In this document: one piece after another, positions 12,461 through 24,500 of the stretch
Layout of the letters: each line of letters starts with the position of its first letter
How positions within the stretch are numbered: the stretch's first letter is position 1
NCBI GenBank assembly: GCA_025201345.1
Contig: JAIXMG010000001.1
Location: 434,001 to 498,000 of the forward strand
Reading direction: 5' to 3'
DNA: 64,000 nt
From: Thamnidium elegans
Lineage: Eukaryota > Mucoromycota > Mucoromycetes > Mucorales > Mucoraceae
The notes under the pieces: model-generated
What the model was told of the DNA's origin: nothing
Database searches by the model: none
What the model saw: only the letters and a program-made list of their open reading frames with translations
Made by a program: the position numbers and the translations under genes

Positions 12461-14521
12461 GTGAGACTAAAATCATTTCGTATCCATAGATACCATTAGG
12501 TAATTTTTTATTTTTATTTAGAGGGCATATAGAATACTAACACAAGAAATAATATAGGCGATCAACCTCATGATATCGATGTTCAAATTAAACAACTAGT
12601 ATTAGATTATATATCAAAAACCAACAGGTGCGAAAAAAATATATATATATATGCAAAAAAAAAAAAAAAAAAAAAAAAAAAACTGTATATGCTTTTGCTC
12701 TCTTTCATGTAACACTTTTTATAGTATCATTTTAGCTGTGACCCCTGCAAATGCTGATTTAGCCAACTCCGATAGTTTGAAATTAGCAAGAAAAGTAGAT
12801 CCAGAAGGAAAAAGGACTATGGGCGTATTAACCAAATTGGATTTAATGGATGCTGGAACAGATGCATTAGACGTATTGACAGGGAAATCGTTTCCTTTGA
12901 AGTTGGGATTTATTGGGGTAGTTAATCGTAGTCAACAAGATATTATTACAAACAAACCACTGGAAGAAGCAGTGAAATCCGAACAGTTATTCTTCCAAAC
13001 ACATCCTTCATATAGAGGTATTTCTCAGCGATGTGGATCAGTGTATTTATCAAAGCAATTAAACCAGGTAAGTTAAAATAAATAAATCATGAAACAGTGT
13101 ATGCTAAGAAAAAAGTGGGGAGTTAGATTCTTATCAATCATATTCGAGAAAAATTACCTGATCTTCGGTCCAAATTGAGTTCTTTAATCGGCCAAACACA
13201 GCATGAATTATCACAATACGGTGATCCTGCATTTGCAGGATCGATTCACAGAGTAAAAAAAGATAACACAAAGTGTCAAAATAATTCAGGTTGTTGACTA
13301 ACCAAAAACAAATTTTAGGGTTCATTAATATTAAAATTATTAACAATGTTCTCGACCGAATTTATATCATCTATTGATGGTACATCATCATCTATATCAA
13401 CTAAAGAGTTATCAGGCGGAGCTCGCATCTATTTCATATTTAATTCAATTTTTGGAACCGCATTAGATTCAATTCATCCATGCGCTAATTTAACTGACGA
13501 TGATATTCGTACTGCTATTAGAAACTCAACAGGTCCCAGATGTTCATTATTTGTTCCCGAATTAGCATTTGATCTATTAGTACGACCTCAAATTAAATTA
13601 CTAGAAGCTCCTAGTTTACGTTGTGTTAATTTGGCTTATGAAGAATTATCGAAAATTTGTCATACATGTGGAACAAAAGAAATTACTAGGTTTCCTAAAT
13701 TACATATGAAATTAGTTGAAGTTGTATCTGAATTACTTCAAGAAAGAGCTGGTCCTTCTTCGGAATATGTCGAAAGTTTAATAGCAGTAGAATGTGCTTA
13801 TATCAATACAAATCACCCTGATTTTCCTGGTGCATCGGGCGCTTTATTCGAAATGCAAAAGAAGCACAAGGAAATAGAAATAGCTGAAAAGAAGAGGTTA
13901 GCGCGTCAACAAATGATGTTGGATGGTGGTGATTCTACTATTACTACTAATAGATCGCATCGTTCCATGTCTGTCTCTACTAATCATTCTCCTCCAAAAG
14001 ATACCTTTTTAAATTACTTTTTCCAATCAAATAACAAACCATCTGGTTTATCTCAATTATTATCTGTAAATGAAGATGCTGCCTCATTAGAAAAGAATTT
14101 TGCCAGTAGTGTTTCTATAATGCATAATGAAATGCAACAAGATATGAAAGTAAAAAGTACTGATAGAGATGATAAAGAAGTCGAATTAATTCGTAAGTAA
14201 AAAAAAAAAAAAAAAAAAATCTTGTTATATAAATAGTAAATTATCTAAATTTGTCATATATTATTAGGCTATTTAATCACTTCTTACTTTAATATTGTAA
14301 GGAAATCTATTCAAGATTTAGTTCCCAAGGCGATTATGCACCTTTTGGTTAATTTTACAAGAGAAAATGTACAAAATCGATTAGTTTCGTCATTATATCG
14401 TGAGGAATTATTTGATGCTCTCTTAAAAGAGGACCCTAACATTGCATCTGAAAGAGACCGATGTAAAGCCATGTTGGATATTTATAAAAATGTATTTACT
14501 CTTATTAGTGAAGCCATGTAA
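11978..14521 (+). CDS. DNM1: Dynamin-related GTPase of mitochondrial/peroxisomal fission (Dnm1)
   Basis: Seven exons (11978-12406, 12490-12499, 12558-12627, 12725-13067, 13127-13252, 13319-14192, 14268-14521) give about 701 residues. The GTPase domain has G1 [10 protein letters not shown]3 DLPG and G4 [19 protein letters not shown] and the Dnm1/Drp1-type VVNRSQQDI, rather than the Vps1-type sequence, support assignment as Dnm1. The middle and stalk regions follow, then a Ser/Asn-rich insert at about residues 525-570, then the GTPase effector domain in the last 85 residues. Such proteins assemble into rings that constrict mitochondria and peroxisomes. Exon 2 is a 10-nt microexon (IPL plus one base) needed to rebuild the conserved KIPLGDQP. 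Intron 1 carries a 46-T run just after its donor. The gene is convergent with the Lrg1-like gene, 182 bp away. Confidence 0.93.
12412..12457 (+). repeat. 46-nt poly-T tract in DNM1 intron 1
   Basis: An uninterrupted T-run starts five bases after the donor GTAAG of DNM1 intron 1. Comparable tracts in the window are 41 T at 17033-17073 in an LRG1 intron, 52 A at 21291-21342, and 37 T at 50254-50290. Confidence 0.9.
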
Positions 14522-14703
14522 AATAGATATAGATATTTGTAAATATAGAAACCGCATGTAGTTTTTTTTTTTTTTTTTAATAGTAATAAAACGTACACAC
14601 ACATGCACACGCACACGCATTCACAGATAGACACAAAATACATATTAATAATATAGTCAAGATAAGAAAGTATAGTATAGAGTAATAATAGTAAATAGTG
14701 AAA

Positions 14704-15016
14704 TCATTTTTTTGTTAAACCAGGAATCCATGAGGTTCTTCTTCCTTTAGTAGGTGTAGTTGTTATATCTTTTGTTTTTGGTACACCAATTTGATGCTTT
14801 AATAGTAGTGACGATTGAGTTAATTTTTTAGATGTACTTGTTGTTGAACTATTATTTTCGCTTTTAGATTTTCTGTTATTAAGGTCTGCTAGTAACTGAG
14901 TATAATGCCTTATGAAATAGCGAGAATTTAAGTCTGACATATCCTGATTTACATTGTCTTGTAATGATAATAATGTTAAATCAGAAGGTACCTAAAAAAG
15001 GTTTAATTAGTTTCCC

Positions 15017-15053
<37 letters not shown>

Positions 15054-17030
15054 AGTTTTACTTACAATAGAGAGTTGATCCACTTCTCTTATTAATGTTT
15101 CAATTACATTGATTTCTTCTCGAGCCCCGTTTTGAAGATCTGCAGCTACGCGTGCATCGCGCGAAGCTTTATCATACAAGATACTAGGCGCAATAACGCA
15201 TGCCAAATTATGAATGTCCATTTTGTTATCATCACTAAATGTTGCCACCCATTTCAAACTAGTAAATAATAACAACATGGTATCACGATTTGGTTTAGGT
15301 AATAAACAACACGCAAGATGTAATAACTTTTTTCTATCGCTCGATAATCGTTGTGGTAAAGTTTTACCACATTCAACAAATAACTTGTACAATGAAAAAG
15401 TCATGAGTGGTTCTGGTAATTCTCTTAAAAATCGTTTTAATAGTGATGCTAATTGTACAGGGTTTTCTGTTGATAATAATTCTTCAAATTGTGTTGAATT
15501 GGTATTATCGATTGTTTCTGATATATCTCTTAAATGTCGAATATTTCCATTCTTTCGGAATACGCCTTCAATCGACATATCTAATGAGTGTAACATAATT
15601 AATTACTTGTTTATTTTTACATATTTTAATATATAAAAGTACCTGATTGTAATATAGCCATAATACAACTCTTTACGAAAATAGGTATTAATGCATTATC
15701 AGAAAAACATGCAGCCATAGCTGGAGCAAAGTCACGTAATGTTACACCTTGTACAGTTTTTTGTTCTTGATGGTCTCTAATTACAAGTATAGATAAAGGC
15801 ACACCGAAAGTTTTGTTGTTTGATAAATTTTGATTATTTACATTGCTCGTCTTTGAAGTTTTCATATGAGTAATTAATTTACTCCAAAGTGCTGAAGCAG
15901 GGTTAGGGTGATGATGATTAGAATCTAAATGTCGCTTTTTGTTTTTATTTAGTTCAATTAAATCGATCAATTCATCCAGTGAATGAGGAGGTATCAATAA
16001 AGGTTGTATAGTGATAAGAGAAACATGTCGAACAATAAAATCTTGCATAGGAGTTAATGTAGGCAAGTATATTATTTTTGTTGTCGTCTGTCTTGCGTCA
16101 TTTAAAGTTAGTACGGAAGCTCTTCTTGCTTTCCTACGATCGAATACACCGTATAATGAGATTCTTTGTCTTGTTGTAGGTGAATAACTATTGGTACTAA
16201 AGGTACGTCGGATACTATTAGTTAATCTGTTTGTTGTTTTTGGTGACATTGGACCAAGTGAAATAGGTGATGTTTGGCAAGATGTATTCTCGGTTGATAT
16301 CACTAGTTTATTTGATTTTGTCTTGTTTGTATATTTAGAAATTTCTTCTAATGTTGTTGAAGAAGTATGTTGAATTTGACCTAGTTGAACGGATCCCAAT
16401 CGATTTAAATCAGATTTTGGTAGTGGCGGTTGTGATCTATGTCCAAGCATACGTAAAATTGAGCGCTGCCTCTTTGTTTCAGGCATAATTAAATCATTTG
16501 GAGATTTCTTTTGTGTATCAGCAGCTATAAAAAGCATTTCGTTAGTTTTTTTTTTCAAAAGAAAAAAAAAGTAAATACAAAAGGTATACCTCCAATAAAT
16601 GTCGTAGAAGTAGAAGAAGAGGATGAGGAAGATAGCCTAGCTAAATACAACTTGAGATCATATAGATATTGTTGCAGTAAAGTAACATGAGTACAAGTTT
16701 GTGCATCAGTAGTACAACATGATTGACAGTATAAGGTAGCATTATTTAATAGAGCAGAATTTTGATCCAGTAGGATTGAACAAGTAATACAAGAAAAGCA
16801 AGAAGGGTGCCACCTTAAATGTTGAGTTGAATTTTGATAACAGTCAGTATCTTGAATAAGTAAATGACAAGAATTACATTGACCGGCAGTTGTACTTGTT
16901 AAATAGTCTTGATCAGCTAATGGAGGATCTTTAAACCAATATCGACCAGCAATCCAAACACGTTTCTTTTCCAATTCCAAGAGTTGATTTAAAAATTGAG
17001 GTATCGCATTTTGAACACCAAGATCTCGTT

Positions 17031-17075
<45 letters not shown>

Positions 17076-18331
17076 TTATATGTATTGTGTGTATATGTTA
17101 TATGTATATTTTAAAAAGGAAGAAGTGCAAAAGAAAAAAGAAAATAATAATAAGAAAGAAAAAAAAAGATGCATGTGTTTGTGAGTAAGTGAGTTTTTAT
17201 TAAGAAAATACGAGAAAGGTAAATAAACTATAATAAGAAAATGAATTCTTACCAAATGTAATGCAGCATCAAGTCCAATTCTAATCAAAGATTTCAAATT
17301 TTGAGCTAATCCAGTGACAAGTGAAAGTAATTCTTGAGTGATTCCAATATCCGATTTTGATGGTACTGTTAATAATTGAAAGAATCGAATCATTTGTTTA
17401 CATACAAGATGAGCTTCAGTGTGGCAATCAATATTTTGATCCAAATGAGTATTGATACCATCTAAAGCAGAGAATAGTACATGTAAATGCATAATAAATT
17501 GGTTAGCCATTCTTATACCTTCCAAATAAGCACCAGCAGCAACATTTAATAACATATCGGAAATACAATTAGCAGAAGATTCTTCAAATGAAGATAAGTC
17601 AGTCCAAACACGATTTACTTTTTGATGCAACTGGTCTTGAATATGAATCACGTCTGAATTACTACTACTACCACTATTATTCATGTTGGTTGAATTTGGT
17701 GCTAATTTAATACTCCAAAACTTGAATATCATATAACATTCAGGGTGCCAAATTTTATTTGGTATATCTCTATGTTCAACAAATTGCTTTAAAATGGCTT
17801 GATTGCAACCATGACAATGTGTATCAGGTATTAAAGAATAATGTAGTCTGCAATAGCTTGTTCCTTTATGTTCATATTGAGATACAGTTGGTGTAACGCA
17901 TAAAGGACATTGAATACATTGAGGATGAAATTTTTGTTCTGGAGTAGTAATTGGTTTATTGCATTTTAAACAGATTAGACCTAATCGTTTCATATGATGA
18001 TATTCACATACAACAAGTTTCTTTCTACTCATACGATTCTTTTCTTCACTTGTAATCGTATAGTACTTTTTTGCTACTGGTTCTTGACAATCCTAATCGT
18101 TATATAATTTACTTTTAGCCCCCTATCATTCTATTTCCCCTGGTTTCCCCTATTATTATTATCATTATTATTATTATTTACCTCACAAATAAAGCATTTA
18201 TAATGGTAAACATGATTAAATGCTCTAACTATTTCATCTTCTTCTTTTAAACACTTTTCGTTACATTTAGGACAAACTGTTAAAGATTTTCGTTGTAAAG
18301 TTCGTGTCGCCATTCCATCTCGTACTGACAT
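14704..18331 (-). CDS. LRG1: LIM-domain Rho GTPase-activating protein (Lrg1/Rga-like)
   Basis: Six exons on the minus strand (18331-18182, 18092-17253, 17031-16590, 16524-15643, 15580-15066, 14991-14704) encode about 1038 residues with all phases matching. LIM modules come first: CPKCNEKC with YHYKCFICEDC across intron 1, then CLKCNKPI with FHPQCIQCPLC, a half-module CHGCNQAI with WHPECY, and after a helical spacer CNSCHLLI with WHPSCFSCITC. A disordered Ser/Thr-rich region follows. The RhoGAP domain begins near residue 745; its arginine finger lies in SIEGVFRKNGNIRHL, followed by LLKRFLRELPEPLM and NLACVIAPSIL. In yeast Lrg1 turns off Rho1 in wall-synthesis control; the same role is inferred here. 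Intron 2 (17032-17252) ends with a run of about 41 A on the coding strand directly before its AG. Confidence 0.9.
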
Positions 18332-18523
18332 TTTTTTTTATTAAAAAAAAAACTGTTAGTCAAAAAAGAAAAAGGAAAAAAAAAAAAAAAAAAAAAAAAA
18401 AAAGAAGGAAAGAAAAAAAAAAAAAAAAAAAAAAAGCGGGTTTAAATAAAAAAAATGGAAAGAAGAAAAAAAAGGCTAACAAATGCAAATATTTGACAAA
18501 CAAGGGGGAGGCTTGTGTATTGT

Positions 18524-20859
18524 TTATATTTGTTGCCAATTTATTTCATGTCTTGAATCCTCATCTAATTTAATATATCTAATTTTCTTTCTACTTCTTG
18601 CAGTTCTTCCTTTACCAGCAACACCTTGATCAAAGATACACATACTTCTTATATTTGGCATATATTCCATCATTATTAACTTTTCGTTCATAAGAGGATA
18701 GTTTAGTAATGGTGATACGATCTCAATACATTCGTTTAACCTATCCTTACTTTGTGTGTGTATGTGTGTGTGTGTGTGTATTTTAAGAAAAAAAAGTTTG
18801 TTTTTTTGCTTTTTTTTTGCTTTTTTTTTTTGCTTACCTTTGGTCGCACAAATGTTCCCATGCCGATAAATTGTTACTAGTACATGGTAAATTCATGACC
18901 GAAATTGAGTTTTCAATAATCTCACCCAGTTCACAACGGTCTAGATTTGATGGATTTTTATAGATGAACAAAGAGTTGTTATTCATCATGTCTACTTTAT
19001 CATCATACTGATCAATATCATAAATCTATAGTTTATACTTGGTTTTAATAGCAAATAAAAATAACAATATTATTATTACTTACTTGATGTCTCTGCTTTG
19101 GTGTTAAACCTACCCATGCGTCTGCATAAGCTGCAGATTCCATCATTTTATATATAGACTCAATTCCCATGACCTCCTCCTTTTCACCATCTTGTTTCTT
19201 TTCTTGTTTATAATACTTTATACATAATTCTTTAGTTTGACCGCTTGAACCTTTTAATCTATCCATTAATAATAATAATCCATCACTATCATCATTATTT
19301 AACAAGTCATTAAATCCCATCACTTTCGCAAAAAGATGTCTATTGTCATTGTCCAGCCACAACTGTAACGTATCTATCATTTTTCGTGTATCATAATGAT
19401 ATAGTTCACACAAAAATTCTAAATCATATGGTTCCACAATTCCATTTTCTGAATAACAAATCAATTGCAAGTATGGTAATAGACTTTCTTTTTCTGGTTC
19501 ATCCAAATAAATAGTACTTTGTACGTTTAAATGATCAAAAGGAATTTGTGACGAATCTACATGTACATGACCCTTTTCTTTGTAAGTATCTTTGTATATA
19601 TTCTTATATATATATATATTCTTACCGTTGCAGGTCATAATAATAGGCCTTTTACTTTTATGACATAATTCAATCACTGCAGGCCAAAATCCCTTGTCTT
19701 CTTCAAATAGGATATCTACTTCTTCTAATAAAACTAAACTTTGTTTATGTTGGTCTTTTATGATAGTATCACATGACGGGGCCGGTTCTTCATCATCATC
19801 ATCATCAACAACAGCATCTACCATCACTATATCATTCTCTTCTTTTTTAGGTTCCACAACAACAACTTCATCTTTTTCTATTGTTTCTTTTGAAGCCATA
19901 GTAAGCATACGCTTAAAATGCATCGAAATATCAATTTTTTTTGGTTTCTTTACTGTATCTCTCATAATAATCGTTTCTCCTTTCTTTCTCTTTTTAGCTT
20001 GATGATCAAATCGAACCAAATGACTGGCCGTCATTTCTCCTACCAACCTGGCCACATCTTTACCCGCACGCCGAGTAGATGAATTGATTTCAAATACAGT
20101 ATACCCAGTTTCCTTTGCTGCAGTATACGCAGCTGCAGTTTTACCAGTACCATGCCCACCTACCATTAAAATGACGTTATACACCTGTTCATCACCCAAT
20201 GTTTGTTTTTTACTTGTATCCTTTTGAATCTTTAAAGCATTTAACCAATCTCTCAAGTACTCAAAATCGGGAACAAAACCCAATAATCCTTCTACTCGAT
20301 CTGGTCTGTACTTATCACACCACATCACCTTGCGATTATTATTATCCAACATCATATTATCAAAGAATGTCTGGCACCGAACATCTTTTTTCCAACGAGG
20401 ATATTCTTGATTCATACGTTTCTCAATCGCTTCTCGATCAAGGGGTCGTGTGTGTGCCGTAAAACGTTTAGGTTGTGACCGTTGACTTTCTCGTTTAAGT
20501 TTTTGACGGATAAAGTAATCGTGCGTATCAAATTTGGTTGTCTGCGTTTGAGGGCGTCTCTTACGGGCTTTCGTAGGTAAGCTCTTAACTGACTTTATTG
20601 GTTCTGGCACTGTAGTTTTTATCGGTTCTGATATTGCTTTTATCGGTTCTGGTGTAGCTTTTATTGGTTCTGGTGTAGCTTTTATTGGTTCTGGTGTAGC
20701 TTTTAACTTTGTAGGTTCCGGTTGTGAAGATGACGAGACTTTCTCTTCTACTTTTGGCTTCTTTAAAAACATGGGATGCATTTTGATTTCTTTCTTTGGT
20801 TCCTTTGGGACAACTGCAAAGTGATCTTTAATAGATCTTTTCGGTATCGATTTCGACAT
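18524..20859 (-). CDS. ELG1: Alternative clamp-loader large subunit Elg1/ATAD5 (PCNA unloader)
   Basis: Four exons (20859-19626, 19556-19084, 19025-18838, 18749-18524) give about 706 residues. After a disordered N-terminus comes the clamp-loader core: CDKYRPDRVEGLLG, the Walker A GGHGTGKTAA at residues 234-243, FEINSSTRRAGKDV, and the Walker B segment LVLLEEVDILFEED near 376. Intron 1 removal rebuilds IIMTCNDSSQIPFDHL. The C-terminal exon ends with a basic ARSRKKIRYI segment typical of ATAD5. Elg1 joins Rfc2-5 to unload PCNA from DNA after replication. The N-terminus holds a short tandem array of about seven residues per unit (KATPEPI, residues 53-80), with matching DNA repeats near 20635-20700. 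Intron 3 contains a TG microsatellite next to its acceptor. It lies tandem to the Lrg1-like gene, 193 bp upstream of that gene's start. Confidence 0.9.
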
Positions 20860-21289
20860 TTTGACGGCAGTAAAAATTATATAGAAAAAAAAAAAGAAAC
20901 CCTTGAGCGCGTATATGTCGCGTTAATAGGAAGAAGAAGAAAAAAAAAATCGTTGATAGAAGTAAAATGAGCGGTCACTAGCGTTTTTTTTTTTTTTTTG
21001 TTGCAGCACTCTTTTTACTGCTTACAACTGTATCTACGATTTATGCAATTAGGATTAAAATGAAAATAACCGTAGTAATAATGAAAAAAAAGAAAATAGA
21101 GGTTCTGTTTCAGCTTTTCAAAACCAAAAGTAGCATGCATTAACTAAATATTAAAGTAGAACCTAAAAGCATTCCTTATTACAGCACTAAATACCTATCA
21201 TATCATTTATTACAGCGCTAAAAGGCTCTTGTATTAAGCTGCTGTTACGATTTCATATAGTATCTTTAATGACAGGCAGCTATTGTTTT

Positions 21290-21343
<54 letters not shown>

Positions 21344-21598
21344 AATATAACTGCCGCTGGTTAATTTAACAAGCGTGAATTTAGAAAACGTAGAATTGAA
21401 ACATACTGCACACAGATCCTGTAGCGTACGGTCAATTACAAGTGTAAATAATGTATACATAATATTGATAATAGTAAGGCAAAAAAAGTAAGAGTCAACT
21501 TTGAAGTGACAGCTAAAATCGTTCCCCCTCGTTGAAGCTCCGTTGATGACAAAAGATGTAAAAAAAAAAATCTTTCCATTTTTTCTTTACTTGGAATT
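20860..21598. other. Divergent intergenic region between ELG1 and RPAP1
   Basis: This 739-bp stretch must hold both promoters, since the flanking genes point away from each other. It contains one of the longest homopolymers in the window, 52 A at 21291-21342. I see no coding sequence. Confidence 0.6.
21291..21342. repeat. 52-nt poly-A tract
   Basis: One of the longest homopolymers in the window, lying in the divergent ELG1/RPAP1 spacer, about 257 bp before the RPAP1 start. Its exact length is likely uncertain in assembly. Confidence 0.9.
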
Positions 21599-24500
21599 AT
21601 GAGTAGATTTACACGACCTACGTTTAATGTCGACGACGATGATTTAGAAAGACTGCAACAGGAATTCTTTGAGAAGGAGCAAATGCCTTCGGCCAAAGTC
21701 TATCGTAAATCCGCGCCAATTATGGATAAGCCCAAACGTAGTTTATTTGCAGAACGTTTAGCAGCCAGTGAACCTGCTTCCGAGAAACCTGTCATGCCTA
21801 CTTTAGAAAGCGCCATGCCCACTTTAGAGGAAACGCCCATGCCCACTTTAGAAGATGGCTCAACTGATCATAATACGCGTATGGAAGAAGAGTCAGAATA
21901 TGAACCTGTCATGGACCCTAATCCCGAACCTCATGTGCCCGTTACCAAGAAAATGATCGATCTTACCTCTTTGTTGGGTAAAGTATTGGGTGATATTACT
22001 GAACATGATGTGAAGGACGTAAAGGCCCCTTGTTTACCCAATATGCAAGAAAAAAAGACTTCTCGTGGACAAAAGGATGGATTTCCTAAACCTGTTCATC
22101 GCAGTGAGTTTAAGAAACGATTGGAAGCCGAAAAGAATAAATCCAAGTCTACGAGAGTAGAACAACCCCCTCAAGTTGCCTCGCAAAGTCCAGCTTTATT
22201 AGATAATACGTTATTTGATAATGAAAATAATCAACGTATTAATGGAATGAGTGAACAAGAATTAGCTGAAGCTCGCGAAGAAATTATGAGTACATTGAGT
22301 CCAGAATCAATTGCTTTATTAATGAAGGGATTAAAAGCCAAGTCAAATAAGGAGAACAAAGAAGAAGCTAAACCAAATAAAAAGCAGGAGAAAAAGGTAT
22401 GCTTTGAACAACAGGTACAAGATAAAGATGATTTGTTAGAAATGAAGAAACAATATTATGCGGATGTACCAGCCGAGAATCAAAAATTAGCTTGGATGGA
22501 CAATCGATTCTTAACAGCAGATATTAAAGCACAAGAAGCAAGGCGATTGAAAGAATTGGAGTTTGAAAGTAATGAAGCACATGCATCTGAAGCAGAAAAA
22601 GTGTATCGTAAAGTTCGTTTTGATTTACAAGGTCATGTTATTGATCAAAACAAGGATATTTCTGTTTACAAGGGATTACATCACCATGGTGATGAACCTG
22701 AAAAAGCTGGTTATACTTTAGCTGAATTATTTTATCTTGCTCGTAGTCAAGTCCCTTCTCAAAGATCTATGGTATTAACTACTCTGGGACGTATTATTAA
22801 ACAAGCAAAAATGCATAAAGATCAAGTGGTTTGGGCTCATGTGCTGACTGTTTTTACATCAAAGGAACATTCTGCATCTATTTACCTTCGTTCTGCTTTA
22901 GATGACCGTAACTTGGTTGTCTTGGTAAGTGCAATTGATGCACTTTCTGCTTTAGTTTTAGATGATGATGAAAACAGTTGGGAACAATCCTTGTTAAATG
23001 CCAATGAATTTAACAAATTCTTGGGTCACCTTGTACGTCCTATTTTACCACCCGGTGTTAATGAAATGAAAAGAAAAGGATTGAATGATAAATTGACAGA
23101 ATTAGTAGATCGTGTTCGACAAACATCAGGTCAAAATACAAGTACTGAAGAAGAACAACGCGATGATGCAGCACTTGCAGAACGTGATCTTATGCGTGGA
23201 TTAATCAAGATGGATATTTTACCTCGTATGAGATACTTATTCACTGGAGATTTAATTGAAATGGATCCAGTATCAGTTGAAAGATTAGTGCGTATTTTAG
23301 TTCGATTGGCAGAAGCAGGACAAGATGTATGTGAAGCAATTGAAGAAGAAGAATTATTGGAACCAGTTATTTTATGGGGATTGATGAATACAACATGGCC
23401 AATGACTGACGAAGTTCAACACAATAAGTCATCATATCCTAGTTTAGCTTCTGTACGACTCCTTACAGTACTAGCTCAGGGGAGTAAACAAATTGCGGAA
23501 AGTATCGTCGAAAAGGCAACCATCACGTTACGTTTTTTGGTAACCTCTCCAGATGCTGCTTGCCATAGTATGAAACAACGAGCTTATGCACTCCAGCTTG
23601 AAACACTAAAATTGATTCGTGTATTGGCTTGCTACGGATTTATCGTTCCGACATTGGAGGATCTGCACGAACCAGTTATGAATTGGCTTCGTGCCTGTAT
23701 TTCAAGTCAATCTACTGAATTAGATTCTATGAGAGCATCTACAGCCATTGGATTATTGGAAGTTCTTTTACATTGTGCAGCAGACCCACATAAAACTACA
23801 CCTGCTCATGCAATTGACTGGCATCAACCTACTTCGTATCTATTTGCTGTTACAGCAGTTTTACGTGCTAGCAGAGCAAGACAAGATCAACCATTATATG
23901 AATCTGCTTTAGGTTATTTAGGTACTTGGGCAAGTTACTTGAACAAATTTAATGCTTGTACACCATCTGATATAGAAGAAATTTGGAAAGCGGTTATTGA
24001 AGAAGATGCTAATTTTGAATCTGGTAATTCCGTTGCATTAGGTTACACTACCACAACACATCATGTCCTTCGTTACATTCAATTTATTGTTGCATATGCC
24101 TCATTGAAGGAATGTTTATACAGCAAAGATGCATATAAAAGACTTTTATCTGCGCAACTTATTCACTTGTTAAAGCAAGATTATGCTAAAGATATGTTGT
24201 CTCGTTATGCGTTTTGGTTATGGTTAAAGCACTGCAAAGAAAAAGAAAAATGTTGGGGAATGAGTTTAGGCTTGGCGGAACTTGAATCGGGTATGAGAGG
24301 TACACACATGGGTATTGTCGAAACGTGGTTGGCACAAGACTTGTTGCAGCTTTGTCTTTCTACAAAGACATTGGGAGATTTAAGTGCAAGTTTAGGACCA
24401 TTCTATTTTGAATATGATGAAAATAATTTAGCAATTTCTAAATCAATTTTTGAATTGGATGGTAGATTATTAAAGACGTTTATGTATACAAGAAAAGAAC

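Noticed and set aside
15214..15636. 140-codon plus-strand frame over the RhoGAP exon
   Set aside because: It is the antisense shadow of the Lrg1-like RhoGAP domain, which has clear family motifs on the minus strand.
16996..17184. Poly-Phe plus-strand frame
   Set aside because: Coded by the 41-T run in an LRG1 intron.
18304..18573. Lysine-rich plus-strand frame
   Set aside because: Coded by A-runs between the LRG1 start and the ELG1 end; low complexity only.
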